A DNA stretch of 64,000 bases from Rhipicephalus microplus (lineage: Eukaryota > Arthropoda > Arachnida > Ixodida > Ixodidae), in assembly GCF_043290135.1 (NCBI RefSeq), contig NC_134707.1, positions 141,113,319 to 141,177,318 on the forward strand, read 5' to 3'. Within the stretch, counting starts at the first letter, position 1. Every line of letters starts with the position of its first letter. Both the position numbers and the translations under genes were made by a program. Below, piece after piece: positions 9,901 through 22,606 of this stretch. Below the pieces are notes generated by a model that did not search any database, was not told the origin of the DNA, and was given only the letters and a program-made list of their open reading frames with translations.

Positions 9901-12900
9901 TGTGGAGTTTCTAGTTGTGGAGTTTCTAATTGTGGAGTTTCTAGCTTTTTTAAGTTCTAGTTGCGGAGTTTCTAGTTGCGGAGTTTCTAGTTGCAAGTTT
10001 CTAGCTGTGGAGTTTATAGTGGCGGAGTTTCTAGTTGCAGAGTTTCTAGTTGTGGAATCTGTCGTTGCGGAGTCTCAAGTGGTGAAGTGTCTAGTCGTGA
10101 AGATTCTAGTTGTGGAGTTTTCTTTTTGTGGAGTCTCCAGTTGTGGAATTTCTAGTTGTAGAGTCTGTAGTTGTGGAGTATCTGGTTGTGGTGTTTCAAG
10201 TTGTCGAGTTTCTAGTTGTGGAGTTTCTAGTTGCGGAGTTTCTAGTTGTTGAGTTTCTAGTTGACGAGTTTCAAGTTGCAAAGTCTCAAGTTCTGGAGTT
10301 TCTAGTTGTGGAGGTTCTAGTTGTGGAGTTTCTAGTTTCGGAGTTTCTAGCTGTGGAGTTTCTAGTTTCAGAGTCTCTAGTTGGTAGTCTCTAGTTGTGG
10401 AGTTTCTAGTTGCGGAGTTTCTAGTTGGGGAGTTTCTAGTTGTGGAGACTCTAGTTGTGGAGTTTCTAGCTTTGGAGTTTCTAGTTGCGGAGTTTACTAG
10501 TTGCAGAGTTTCTAGTTGCAAGTTTCTAGCTGTGGAGTTTATAGTGGCGGAGTTTCTGGTTGCAGAGTTTCTAGTTGCGGAGTCTGTCGTTGCGGAGTCT
10601 CAAGTTGTGGAGTGTCTAGTCGTGGAGTTTCTAGTTGCGGAGTTTTCTAGTTGGGGAGTTTCTTGTTGTAGAGTTTCTAGTTTTAAATTTCTAGTTGTGG
10701 ATTTTCTAATTGCAGAGTTTCTAGTTGCGGAGTTTCTAGTTGTATGGTTTCTAGTTGGGGAGTTTCTACTTGAGTTTATAGTTGTGGATTTTCTTCTTGC
10801 AGAGTTTAGAGTTGCAGAGTTTCAAGTTGTGGAGTATGTCGTTCCAGAGTCTCAAGTTGTGGAGTGTCCAGTCGTGAAGTTTCAGGTTTCGGAGTTTTCT
10901 AGTTGTGGAGTTTCTAGTTGTGGAGTTTCAAGTTGTGGAGTTTCTTGTTGTAGAGTTTCTAGTTTTGAAGTTTGTAGTTGTGGATTTTCTAGTTGCGGAG
11001 TTTCAAGTTGTGTAATTTCTAGCTAGGGAGTTTCTACTTCAGTTTATAGTTGTGGATTTTCTTGTTGCAGAGTTTCGAGTTGCAGAGTTTCAAGTTGTGG
11101 AGCTTCTAGTTGCGGAGTCTCCAGTTGTAGAGTTTCTAGTTGCGGAGTTTCTAGCTGTGGAGTTTCTAGTTGCGGAGTTTCTAGCTGTGCAGTCTTTAGT
11201 TGTGGAGTTTCTCGTTGTGGAGTTTCTAGTTGTGGAGTTTCTAGTTGTAGAGACTCTAGTTGTGGAGTTTCTAGTTGTGGAGTTTCTAGCTTTTTAGTTT
11301 CTAGTTGCGGAGTTTCTAGTTGCGGAGTTTCTAGTTGCAAGTTTCTAGCTGTGGAGTTTTTAGTGGCGGAGTTTCTAGTTGCAGAGTTTCTAGTAGTGGA
11401 ATCGGTCATTGTGGAGTCTCAAGTGGTGGAGTGTCTAGTCGTGGAGATTCCAGTTTCGGAGTTTTCTTTTTGTGGAGTCTCCAGTTGTGGAATTTCTAGT
11501 TGTAGAGTTTCTAGTTCTTGAGTTTCTAGTTGTGGAGTCTGTAGTTTTGGAGTATCTGGTTGTGGTGTTTCAAGTTGTGGAGTTTCTAGTTGTGGAGTTT
11601 CTAGTTGCGGAGTTTCTAGCTGTTGAGTTTATAGTTGCCGAGTTTCTAGTTGCAAAGTCTCAAGTTGTGGAGTTTCTAGTTGTGGAGGTTCTAGTTGTGG
11701 AGTTTCTAGTTGCGGAGTTTCTAGCTGTGGAGTTTCTAGTTGCAGAGTCTCTAGTTCACAGTTTCTAGCTGTGGAGTTTCTAGTTGTGGAGTTTCAGGTT
11801 GGGGAGTTTCTAGTTGTGGAGACTCTAGTTGTGGAGTTTCTAGCTGTGGAGTTTCTAGCTTTGGAGTTTCTAGTTGCGGTGTTTACTAGTGTCAGAGTAT
11901 CTAGTTGCAAGTTTCTAGCTGTGGAGTTTATAGTGGCGGAGTTTCTGGTTGCAGAGTTTCTAGTTGCGGAGTCTGTCGTTGCGGAGTGTCTAGTCGTGGA
12001 GTTTCTAGTTGCGGAGTTTTCTAATTGGGGAGTTTCTTGTTGTAGAGTTTCTAGTTTTAAATTTCTAGTTGTGGATTTTCTAATTGCAGAGTTTCTAGTT
12101 GCGGAGTTTCTAGTTGTGTTGTTTCTAGTTGGGGAGTTTCTACTTAAGTTTATAGTTGTGGATTTTCTTGTTGCCGAGTTTCGAGTTGCAGAGTTTCAAG
12201 TTGTGGAGTATGTCGTTGCAGAGTCTCAAGTTGTGGAATGTCTAGTCGTGGAGTTTCTAGTTTCGGAGTTTTCTAGCTGTGGAAATTCTAGTTGTGGAGT
12301 TTCTAGTTGCGGATGTTCTGACTGTGGAGTTTCTCGTTGCAGAGTCTCTAGTTGTGCAGTTTCTAGTTGTGGAGTTTCTAGTTGCGGAGTTTATAGTTGT
12401 GGAGACTCTAGTTGTGGAGTTTCTAGTTACGGAAGTTCTAGTTGCAGAGTTTCTAGTTGTGGAGTTTCGAGTTGTGGAGTTTCTAGTTGGCAGTCTCTAG
12501 TTGTGGAGTTTCTAGTTGTGGAGTTTCTAGCTGTGGAGTTTCTACTTGCGTAGTTTCTAGTTGCAGAGTTTCTAGTTGCGGAGTTTCTAGTTGTGTAGTT
12601 TCTAGTTGGGGAGTTTCTACTTGAGTTTATAGTTGTGGATTTTCTTGTTGCAGAGTTTAGAGTGGCAGAGTTTCAAGTTGTGGAGTATGTCGTTGCAGAG
12701 TCTCAAGTTGTGGAGTGTCTAGTCGTGGAGTTTCTAGTTTCGGAGTTTTCTAGTTGTGGAGTTTCTAATTGTGGAGTTTCAAGTTGTGCAGTTTCTTGTT
12801 GTAGAGTTTCTAGTTTTGAAGTTTCTAGTTGTGGATTTTCTAGTTGCGGAGTTTCTAGTTGCGGAGTTTCAAGTTGTGTAGTTTCTAGTTGGGGAGTTTC

Positions 12901-15900
12901 TACTTGAGTTTATAGTTGTGGATTTTCTTGTTGCAGAGTTTCGAGTTGCAGAGTTTCAAGTTGTGGAGTTTCTAGTTGCGGAGTCTCTAGTTGTGGAGTT
13001 TCTAGTTGCGGAGTTTCTAGCTGTGGAGTTTCTAGTTGCGGAGTCTCTAGTTGTGCAGTCTCTAGTTGTGGAGTTTCTCGTTGTGGAGTTTCTAGTTGTG
13101 GAGTTTCTAGTTGTAGAGACTCTAGTAGCGGAGTTTATAGTGGCGGAGTTTCTAGTTGCAGAGTTTCTAGTTGTGGAATCTGTCGTTGCGGAGTCTCAAG
13201 TGGTGAAGTGTCTAGTCGTGAAGATTCTAGTTGTGGAGTTTTCTTTTTGTGGAGTCTCCAGTTGTGGAATTTCTAGTTGTAGAGTCTGTAGTTGTGGAGT
13301 ATCTGGTTGTGGTGTTTCAAGTTGTCGAGTTTCTAGTTGTGGAGTTTCTAGTTGCGGAGTTTCTAGTTGTTGAGTTTCTAGTTGACGAGTTTCAAGTTGC
13401 AAAGTCTCAAGTTCTGGAGTTTCTAGTTGTGGAGGTTCTAGTTGTGGAGTATCTAGTTTCGGAGTTTCTAGCTGTGGAGTTTCTAGTTTCAGAGTCTCTA
13501 GTTGGTAGTCTCTAGTTGTGGAGTTTCTAGTTGCGGAGTTTCTAGTTGGGGAGTTTCTAGTTGTGGAGACTCTAGTTGTGGAGTTTCTAGCTTTGGAGTT
13601 TCTAGTTGCGGAGTTTACTAGTTGCAGAGTTTCTAGTTGCAAGTTTCTAGCTGTGGAGTTTATAGTGGCGGAGTTTCTGGTTGCAGAGTTTCTAGTTGCG
13701 GAGTCTGTCGTTGCGGAGTCTCAAGTTGTGGAGTGTCTAGTCGTGGAGTTTCTAGTTGCGGAGTTTTCTAGTTGGGGAGTTTCTTGTTGTAGAGCTTCTA
13801 GTTTTAAATTTCTAGTTGTGGATTTTCTAATTGCAGAGTTTCTAGTTGCGGAGTTTCTAGTTGTATGGTTTCTAGTTGGGGAGTTTCTACTTGAGTTTAT
13901 AGTTGTGGATTTTCTTCTTGCAGAGTTTAGAGTTGCAGAGTTTAGAGTTGTGGAGTATGTCGTTCCAGAGTCTCAAGTTGTGGAGTGTCCAGTCGTGAAG
14001 TTTCAAGTTTCGGAGTTTTCTAGTTGTGGAGTTTCTAGTTGTGGAGTTTCAAGTTGTGGAGTTTCTTGTTGTAGAGTTTCTAGTTTTGAAGTTTGTAGTT
14101 GTGGATTTTCTAGTTGCGGAGTTTCAAGTTGTGTAGTTTCTAGCTAGGGAGTTTCTACTTCAGTTTATAGTTGTGGATTTTCTTGTTGCAGAGTTTCGAG
14201 TTGCAGAGTTTCAAGTTGTGGAGCTTCTAGTTGCGGAGTCTCCAGTTGTGGAGTTTCTAGTAGCGGAGTTTCTAGCTGTGGAGTTTCTAGTTGCGGAGTC
14301 TCTAGTTGTGCAGTCTTTAGTTGTGGAGTTTCTCGTTGTGGAGTTTCTAGTTGTGGAGTTTCTAGTTGTAGAGACTCTAGTTGTGGAGTTTCTAGTTGTG
14401 GAGTTTCTAGCTTTTAAGTTTCTAGTTGCGGAGTTTCTAGTTGCGGAGTTTCTAGTTGCAAGTTTCTAGCTGTGGAGTTTTTAGTGGCGGAGTTTCTAGT
14501 TGCAGAGTTTCTAGTTGTGGAATCGGTCATTGTGGAGTCTCAAGTGGTGGAGTGTCTAGTCGTGGAGATTCTAGTTTCGGAGTTTTCTTTTTGTGGAGTC
14601 TCCAGTTCTGGAATTTCTAGTTGTAGAGTTTCTAGTTCTTGAGTTTCTAGTTGTGGAGTCTGTAGTTTTGGAGTATCTGGTTGTGGTGTTTCAAGTTGTG
14701 GAGTTTCTAGTTGTGGAGTTTCTAGTTGCGGAGTTTCTAGCTGTTGAGTTTCTAGTTGCCGAGTTTCTAGTTGCAAAGTCTCAAGTTGTGGAGTTTCTAG
14801 TTGTGGAGGTTCTAGTTGTGGAGTTTCTAGTTGCGGAGTTTCTAGCTGTGGAGTTTCTAGTTGCAGAGTCTCTAGTTGGCAGTTTCTAGCTGTGGAGTTT
14901 CTAGTTGCGGAGTTTCAGGTTGGGGAGTTTCTAGTTGTGGAGACTCTAGTTGTGGAGTTTCTAGTTGCGGAGTTTCTAGTTGCAGAGTTTCTAGCTGCAA
15001 GTTTCTAGCTGTGGAGTTTCTAGTTGCGGAGTTTCTAGTTGCAGAGTTCCTAGTTGCGGAGCCTGTCGTTGCGGAGTCTCAAGTTGTGGAGTGTCTAGTC
15101 GTGGAGTTTCTAGCTGCGGAGTTTTCTAGTTGTGGAGTCTCTAGTTGTGGAGTTTCTAGTTGTGGAGTTTCTAGTTGTGGAGTTTCTAGTTGCAGAGTTT
15201 CTAGTTGCGGAGTCTTTCGTTGCGGAGTCTCAAGTTGTAGAGTGTCTAGTGGTGGAGTTTCTAGTTGCAGAATTTTCTAATTGTGGAGTCTCTAGTTGTG
15301 GAGTTTCTAGTTGCGAAGTGTCTAGTTATGGAGTTTCTAGTTGTAAAGTTTCTAGTTGTGGAGTTTCTAGTTGCGGAGTTTCTAGCTGTTGAGTTTCTAG
15401 TGGCGGAGTCTCTAGATGTGCATTCTCAAGTTGTGGAGTCACTTGCTGTGGAGTTCCTAGTTGTGGAGCTTCTAGTTGGGAAGTTTCTAGCTGTGGAGTT
15501 TCTAGTTGCGGAGTTTCTAGTTGCAGAGTTTCTAGTTGCGGACGTTCTAGCTGTGGAGTTTCTAGTTCCAGAGTTTCTAGTTGCGGGCGCTCTAGCTGTG
15601 CAGTTTCTAGTTGCAGAGTTTCTAGTGGCGTAGTTTCTAGTTGTGGTGTTTCAAGTTGTGAAGTTTCTAGTTGTGGAGTTAATAGTTGCGGAGTTTCTAG
15701 CTGTTGAGTTTCTAGTTACCGAGTTTCTAGTTGCAAAGTCTCAAGTTGTGGAGTTTCTAGTTGTGGAGGTTCTAGTTGTGGAGTTTCTAGTTGCGGAGTT
15801 TCTAGCTGTGGAGTTTCTAGTTGCAGAGTCTCTAGCTGGCAGTCTCTAGTTGTGGAGTTTCTAGTTGCGGAGTTTCTAGTTGGGGAGTTTCTAGTTGTGG

Positions 15901-18110
15901 AGACTCTAGTTGTGGAGTTTCTAGTTGTGGAGTTTCTAGCTTTAAAGTTTCTAGTTGCGGTGTTTACTAGTGGCAGAGTATCTAGTTGCAAGTTTCTAGC
16001 TGTGGAGTTTATAGTGGCGGAGTTTCTGGTTGCAGAGATTCTAGTTGCGGAGTCTGTCGTTGCGGAGTCTCAAGTTGTGGAGTGTCTAGTCGTGGAGTTT
16101 CTAGTTGCGGAGTTTTCTAATTGGGGAGTTTCTTGTTGTAGAGTTTCTAGTTTTAAATTTCTAGTTGTGGATTTTCTAATTGCAGAGTTTCTAGTTGCGG
16201 AGTTTCTAGTTGTGTTGTTTCTAGTTGGGGAGTTTCTACTTAAGTTTATAGTTGTGGATTTTCTTGTTGCCGAGTTTCGAGTGGCAGAGTTTCAAGTTGT
16301 GGAGTATGTCGTTGCAGAGTCTCAAGTTGTGGAATGTCTAGTCGTGGAGTTTCTAGTTTCGGAGTTTTCTAGCTGTGGAAATTCTAGTTGTGGAGTTTCT
16401 AGTTGCGGAGTTTCTGACCGTGGAGTTTCTAGTTGCAGAGTCTCTAGTTGTGCAGTCTCTAGTTGTGGAGTTTCTAGTTGTGGAGTTTATAGTTGTGGAG
16501 ACTCTAGTTGTGGAGTTTCTAGTTACGGAGTTTCTAGTTGCAGAGTTTCTAGTTGTGGAGTTTCCAGTTGTGGAGTTTCTAGTTGGCAGTCTCTAGTTGT
16601 GGAGTTTCTAGTTGTGGAGTTTCTAGCTGTGGAGTTTCTACTTGCGTAGTTTCTAGTTGCAGAGTTTCTAGTTGCGGAGTTTCTAGTTGTGTAGTTTCTA
16701 GTTGGGGAGTTTCTACTTGAGTTTATAGTTGTGGATTTTCTTGTTGCAGAGTTTAGAGTTGCAGAGTTTCAAGTTGTGGAGTATGTCGTTGCAGAGTCTC
16801 AAGTTGTGGAGTGTCTAGTCGTGGAGTTTCTAGTTTCGGAGTTTTCTAGTTGTGGAGTTTCTAATTGTGGAGTTTCAAGTTGTGCAGTTTCTTGTTGTAT
16901 AGTTTCTAGTTTTGAAGTTTCTAGTTGTGGATTTTCTAGTTGCGGAGTTTCTAGTTGTGGATTTTCTAGTTGCGGAGTTTCAAGTTGTGTAGTTTCTAGC
17001 TAGGGAGTTTCTACTTCAGTTTATAGTTGTGGATTTTCTTGTTGCAGAGTTTCGAGTTGCAGAGTTTCAAGTTGTGGAGCTTCTAGTTGCGGAGTCTCCA
17101 GTTGTGGAGTTTCTAGTTGCGGAGTTTCTAGCTGTGGAGTTTCTAGTTGCGGAGTCTCTAGTTGTGCAGTCTTTAGTTGTGGAGTTTCTCGTTGTGGAGT
17201 TTCTAGCTGTGGAGTTTCTAGTTGCGAGGTGTCTAGTTATGGAGTTTCTAGTTGTAAAGTTTCTAGTTGTGGAATTTATAGTTGCGGAGTTTCTAGCTGT
17301 TGAGTTTCTAGTGGCGGAGTCTCTAGATGTGCAGTCTCTAGTTGTGGAGTCTCTTGCTGTGGAGTTCCTAGTTGTGGAGCTTCTAGTTGGGAAGTTTCTA
17401 GCTGTGGAGTTTCAAGTTGCGGAGATTCTAGTTGCAAAGTTTCTAGTTGCGGACGTTCTAGCTGTGGAGTTTCTAGTTGCAGAGTTTCTAGTGGCGGGCG
17501 CTCTAGCTGTGCAGTTTCCAGTTGCAGAGTTTCTAGTGGCGTAGTTTCTAGTTGTGGAGTTTCTAGTTGTGAAGTTTTTAGTTGCGCAGTTTCTAGTTGT
17601 GGAGTTTCAAGTTGTGGAATTTATATGTGTGGAGTTTTTAGTTGTGGAGTTTAATGTTGTCGAGTTTCTAGTTGCAGAGTTTCCAGTAGTGGAGTTTCCA
17701 GTTGTGCAGTTTTTAGTTGTGGAGTCTCTAGTTGTTGAGTCTCTTGTTGTGGAATTTGAAGTTGTGGAGTTTCTAGTTGCGGAGTTTGGAGTTGCGGAGC
17801 GTCTGGTGGTGGAGTTTCTAGTTGTGGAGTTTCTAGTTGCGGAGTTTCTAGCTGTGGAGTTTCTAGTTGCGGAGTCTCTAGATGTGGAGTCTCTAGTTGT
17901 GGAGTTTCTAGTTGTGGAGTTTCTAGTTCTGGAGTTTCTAGTTGCAGAGTTTCTAGTTGCGAAGTCTGTCGTTTCGGAATCTCCAGTTGTAGGGTGTCTA
18001 GTCGTGGAGTTTCTAGTTGCGGAGTTTTCTAGTTGTGGGGTCTCTAGTTGTGGAGTTTCTAGTTGCGAAGTGTCTAGTTATAGAGTTTCTAGTTGCGGAG
18101 TCTCTAGTTG
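6987..18110. repeat. Satellite segment between SINE copies 2 and 3
   Basis: This is 11.1 kb of 15-bp array without a gene or SINE. The first 2.8 kb repeats 1309-3985, with a 15-bp gain near 7150 and a 60-bp (four-unit) gain near 8330-8390. About 9990-11830 recurs at about 13110-14950 (offset 3,121). About 11.8-12.7 kb repeats 4.7-5.6 kb. Landmarks in order include CTTAAG (near 8660), CTTGAG (near 9510 and 10768), CTTCAG (11037-11042), CTTAAG (near 12145), CTTGAG (near 12621, 12903 and 13890), CTTCAG (near 14158), CTTAAG (16239-16244), CTTGAG (near 16716) and CTTCAG (near 17012). The right end from 17205 repeats 5841-6746 and leads into SINE copy 3. Confidence 0.93.
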
Positions 18111-18349
18111 ATTGATGATATGTGGGGTTTAACGTCTCAAAACCACCATATGATTATGAGAGACGCCGTAGTCGAAGGCTCCGGAAATTTTGACCACCTT
18201 GGGTTCTTTAACGTGCACCCAAATCTGAACACACCGGCCTACAACATTTCCGCCTCCATTGGAAATGCAGCCGCCGCCGCCGGGATTCGAACCCGCGACC
18301 TGCGGGTCAACAGCCGAGTACCTTAGCCACTTGACTACCGCAGCGGGGC
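18111..18349 (-). mobile_element. tRNA-derived SINE, copy 3
   Basis: This 239-bp element lies 11,364 bp downstream of copy 2, with the same orientation and flanks. Direct repeats AGTCTCTAGTTG are at 18099-18110 and 18350-18361. Its private variant is GTCGAAGGCTCC (plus) where copies 1 and 2 read GTCGAGGGCTCC. It retains AACAGCCGAGTACC and GACTACCGCAG, so it groups with copies 1 and 2. Confidence 0.9.
18283..18329 (-). promoter_or_regulatory. Internal pol III promoter of SINE copy 3
   Basis: The B box is perfect (plus 18283-18293) and the A-box-like TGGCTAAGGTAC is intact on the minus strand (plus 18318-18329), as in copy 1. The direction is leftwards. Confidence 0.7.
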
Positions 18350-21300
18350 AGTCTCTAGTTGTGCAGTCTCTAGTTGTGCAGTCTCTTGCTGTAGAGTTTC
18401 TAGCTGTGGAGCTTCTAGTTCGGAAGTTTCTAGCTTTGGAGTTTCTAGTTGCGGAGTTTCTAGTTGCAGAGTTTCTAGTTGCGGACGTTCTAGCTGGGGA
18501 GTTTCTAGTTGCAGAGTTTCTAGTTGCGGGCGCTCTAGCTGTGCAGTTTCTAGTTGCAGAGTTTCTAGTGGCATAGTTTCTAGTTGTGGAGTTTCTAGTT
18601 GTGGAGTTTGAAGTTGTGGAATTTATATGTGTGGAGTTTTTAGTTGTGCAGTTTAATGTTGTCGAGTTTCTAGTTGCAGAGTTTCCAGTAGTGGAGTTTC
18701 TAGTTGTGCAGTTTTTAGTTGTGGAGTCTCTAGTTAATGAGTCTCTTGTTGTGGAATTTCAAGTTTTGGAGTTTCTAGTTGCGGAGTTTGTAGTTGCGGA
18801 GAGTCTGGTGGTGGAGTTTCTAGTTGTGGAATTTCTAGTTGCGGAGTTTCTAGCTGTGGAGTTTCTAGTTGCGGAGTCTCTAGATGTGAAGTCTCTAGTT
18901 GGGGAGTTTCTAGTTGTGGAGTTTCTAGTTCTGGAGTTTCTAGCTGCAGAGTTTCTAGTTGCGAAGTCTGTCGTTGCGGAGTCTCAAGTTGTAGAGTGTC
19001 TATTCGTGGAGTTTCTAGTTGTGGAGTTTTCCTGTTCTGGAGTCTCTAGTTGTGGAGTTTCTAGTTGCAGACTTTCTAGTTGCGGAGCCTGTCGTTGCGG
19101 AGTCTCAAGTTGTGGAGTGTCTAGTCGTGGAGTTTCTAGTAGCGAAGTTTTCTAGTTGTGGAGTTTCTAGTTGTGGAGTTTCTAGTTGCAGAGTTTCTAG
19201 TTGCGGAGTCTTTCATTGCGGAGTCTCAAGTTGTAGAGTGTCTAGTCGTGGAGTTTCTAGTTGCAGAGTTTTCTAGTTGAGAAGTCTCTAGTTGTGGAGT
19301 TTTTAGTTGCGAAGTGTCTAGTTATGGAGTTTCTAGTTGTAAAGTTTCTAGTCGTAGAGTTTCTAGTTGCGGAGTTTTCTAGTTGTGGAGTCACTAGTTG
19401 TGGAGTTTCTAGTTGTGGAGTTTCTTGTTGCGGAGTTTCTAGTTTAAGAGTTTCTAGTTGCGGACGTTCTAGCTGTGGAGTTTCTAATTGCAGAGTTTCT
19501 AGTTGCATAGTTTCTAGTTGTAGAGTTTCTAGTTGTGGAGTTTTAGTTGCGGAGTTTCTTGTTGTGGAGTCTCTAATTTTTGAGTTTCTGGTTGTCAAGT
19601 TTCTAGTTGTGGAGTTTGTAGTTGTAGAGTCTGTAGTTGTGGAGTTTCTAGTTGTGGAGTTCCAAGTTATGGAGTCTCGAGTTGTGGAGTTTCTAGTTGC
19701 GGAGTTTCTAAATGTGGAGTTTCTAGTTGTGGAGTTTGTAGTTGTGGAGTATCTAGTTGCGGTGTTTGAAGTTGTGGAGTTTGTAGTTGGAGTTTCTAGG
19801 TGTGGAGTTTCTAGTTGTTGAGTTTCTGGTGGCCGTGTTTCTAGTTGCGAAGTCTCAAGTTGTGCAGTCTCTAGTTGTGGAGTTTCTAGTTGTGGAGTTT
19901 CAAGTTGTGGAGTTTCTTGTTGTAGAGTTTCTAGTTTTTAAGTTTCTAGTTGTGGATTTTCTAGTTGCGGAGTTTCTAGTTGCGGAGTTTCAAGTTGTGT
20001 AGTTTCCAGTTGGGGAGTTTCTACTTAAGTTTATAGTTGTGGATTTTCTTGTTGCAGAGTTTCGAGTTGCAGAGTTTCAAGTTGTGGAGTTTCTAGTTGC
20101 GGAGTCTCCTGTTGTGGAGTTTCTAGTTGCGGAGTTTCTAGCTGTGGAGTTTCTAGTTGCGGAGTCTCTAGTTGTGCAGTCTCTAGTTGTGGAGTTTCTA
20201 GTTGCGGAGTTTCTAGTTGTGGAGTTTCTAGTTCTGGAGACTCTAGTTGTGGAGTTTCTAGTTGTGGAGTTTCTAGCTTTTTAGTTTCAAGTTGGAAGTT
20301 TCTAGTTGCGGAGTTTCTAGTTGCGGAATCTGTCGTTGCGGAGTCTCAAGTTGTGGAGTGTCTAATCGTAGAGTTTCTAGTTGCGGAGTTTTCTTTTTGT
20401 GGAGTCTCCAGTTGTGGAATTTCTAGTTGTAGAGTTTCTAGTGGCGGAGTTTCTAGTTGCAGAGTGTCTGGTGGTGGAGTTTCTAGTTCTGGAGTTTCTA
20501 GTTGTGGAGTCTGTAGTTGTAGAATTTGTGCTTGTGGAGTATCTGGTTGTGGTGTTTCAAGTTGTGGAGTTTCTAGTTGTAAAGTTTCTAGTTGTTGAGT
20601 TTCTAGTGGCCGAGTTTCTAGTTGCAAAGTCTCAAGTTGTGGAGTTTGTAGTTGTGGAGTTTCTAGTTGTGGAGTTTCTAGTTGCGGAGTTTCTAGTTGC
20701 GGAGTTTCTAGCTGTGGAGTTTTTAGTTGCACAGTCTCTAGTTGGCAGTCTCTAGTTGTGGAGTTTCTAGTTGTGGAGTTTCTAGCTGTGGAGTTTCTAC
20801 TTGCGTAGTTTCTAGTTGCAGAGTTTCTAGTTGCGGAGTTTCTAGTTGTGTAGTTTCTAGTTGGGGAGTTTCTACTTGAGTTTATAGTTGTGGATTTTCT
20901 TGTTGCAGAGTTTAGAGTTGCAGAGTTTCAAGTTGTGGAGTATGTCGTTGCAGAGTCTCAAGTTGTGGAGTGTCTAGTCGTGGAGTTTCTAGTTTCGGAG
21001 TTTTCTAGTTGTGGAGTTTCTAATTGTGGAGTTTCAAGTTGTGCAGTTTCTTGTTGTAGAGTTTCTAGTTCTGAAGTTTCTAGTTGTGGATTTTCTAGTT
21101 GCGGAGTTTCTAGTTGCGGAGTTTCAAGTTGTGTAGTTTCTAGTTGGAGAGTTTCTAGTTGCGGAGTCTCTAGTTGTGGAGTTTCTAGTTGCGGAGTTTC
21201 TAGCTGTGGAGTTTCTAGTTGCGGAGTCTCTAGTTGTGCAGTCTCTAGTTGTGGAGTTTCTCCTTGTGGAGTTTCTAGTTGTGGAGTTTCTAGTTGTAGA

Positions 21301-22606
21301 GACTCTAGTTGTGGAGTTTCTAATTGTGGAGTTTCTAGCTTTTTTAGGTTCTAGTTGCGGAGTTTCTAGTTGCGGAGTTTCTAGTTGCGGAGTTTCTAGT
21401 TGCAAGTTTCTAGCTGTGGAGTTTATAGTGGCGGAGTTTCTAGTTGCAGAGTTTCTAGTTGTGGAATCTGTCGTTGCGGAGTCTCAAGTGGTGAAGTGTC
21501 TAGTCGTGAAGATTCTAGTTGTGGAGTTTTCTTTTTGTGGAGTCTCCAGTTGTGGAATTTCTAGTTGTAGAGTCTGTAGTTGTGGAGTATCTGGTTGTGG
21601 TGTTTCAAGTTGTCGAGTTTCTAGTTGTGGAGTTTCTAGTTGCGGAGTTTCTAGTTGTTGAGTTTCTAGTTGACGAGTTTCAAGTTGCAAAGTCTCAAGT
21701 TCTGGAGTTTCTAGTTGTGGAGGTTCTAGTTGTGGAGTTTCTAGTTTCGGAGTTTCTCGCTGTGGAGTTTCTAGTTTCAGAGTCTCTAGTTGGTAGTCTC
21801 TAGTTGTGGAGTTTCTAGTTGCGGAGTTTCTAGTTGGGGAGTTTCTAGTTGTGGAGACTCTAGTTGTGGAGTTTCTAGCTTTGGAGTTTCTAGTTGCGGA
21901 GCTTACTAGTTGCAGAGTTTCTAGTTGCAAGTTTCTAGCTGTGGAGTTTATAGTGGCGGAGTTTCTGGTTGCAGAGTTTCTAGTTGCGGAGTCTGTCGTT
22001 GCGGAGTCTCAAGTTGTGGAGTGTCTAGTCGTGGAGTTTCTAGTTGTGGAGTTTTCTAGTTGGGGAGTTTCTTGTTGTAGAGTTTCTAGTTTTAAATTTC
22101 TAGTTGTGGATTTTCTAATTGCAGAGTTTCTAGTTGCGGAGTTTCTAGTTGTATGGTTTCTAGTTGGGGAGTTTCTACTTGAGTTTATAGTTGTGGATTT
22201 TCTTCTTGCAGAGTTTAGAGTTGCAGAGTTTCAAGTTGTGGAGTATGTCGTTCCAGAGTCTCAAGTTGTGGAGTGTCCAGTCGTGAAGTTTCAGGTTTCG
22301 GAGTTTTCTAGTTGTGGAGTTTCTAGTTGTGGAGTTTCAAGTTGTGGAGTTTCTTGTTGTAGAGTTTCTAGTTTTGAAGTTTGTAGTTGTGGATTTTCTA
22401 GTTGCGGAGTTTCAAGTTGTGTAGTTTCTAGCTAGGGAGTTTCTACTTCAGTTTATAGTTGTGGATTTTCTTGTTGCAGAGTTTCGAGTTGCAGAGTTTC
22501 AAGTTGTGGAGCTTCTAGTTGCGGAGTCTCCAGTTGTGGAGTTTCTAGTTGCGGAGTTTCTAGCTGTGGAGTTTCTAGTTGCGGAGTCTCTAGTTGTGCA
22601 GTCTTT

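Larger units (their letters stand above)
5830..12410. repeat. Higher-order repeat, 6.6-kb block A, first copy
   Basis: The unit order of this block, including SINE copy 2, is repeated at 17194-23800. The offset is 11,364 bp up to about 9930 and 11,409 bp after a 45-bp (three-unit) difference near 21.3 kb. The edges are approximate because each lies inside ordinary 15-mers. Anchors that match base for base at the first offset include AGCTGTGG at 5841/17205 and the SINE at 6747/18111. Confidence 0.8.
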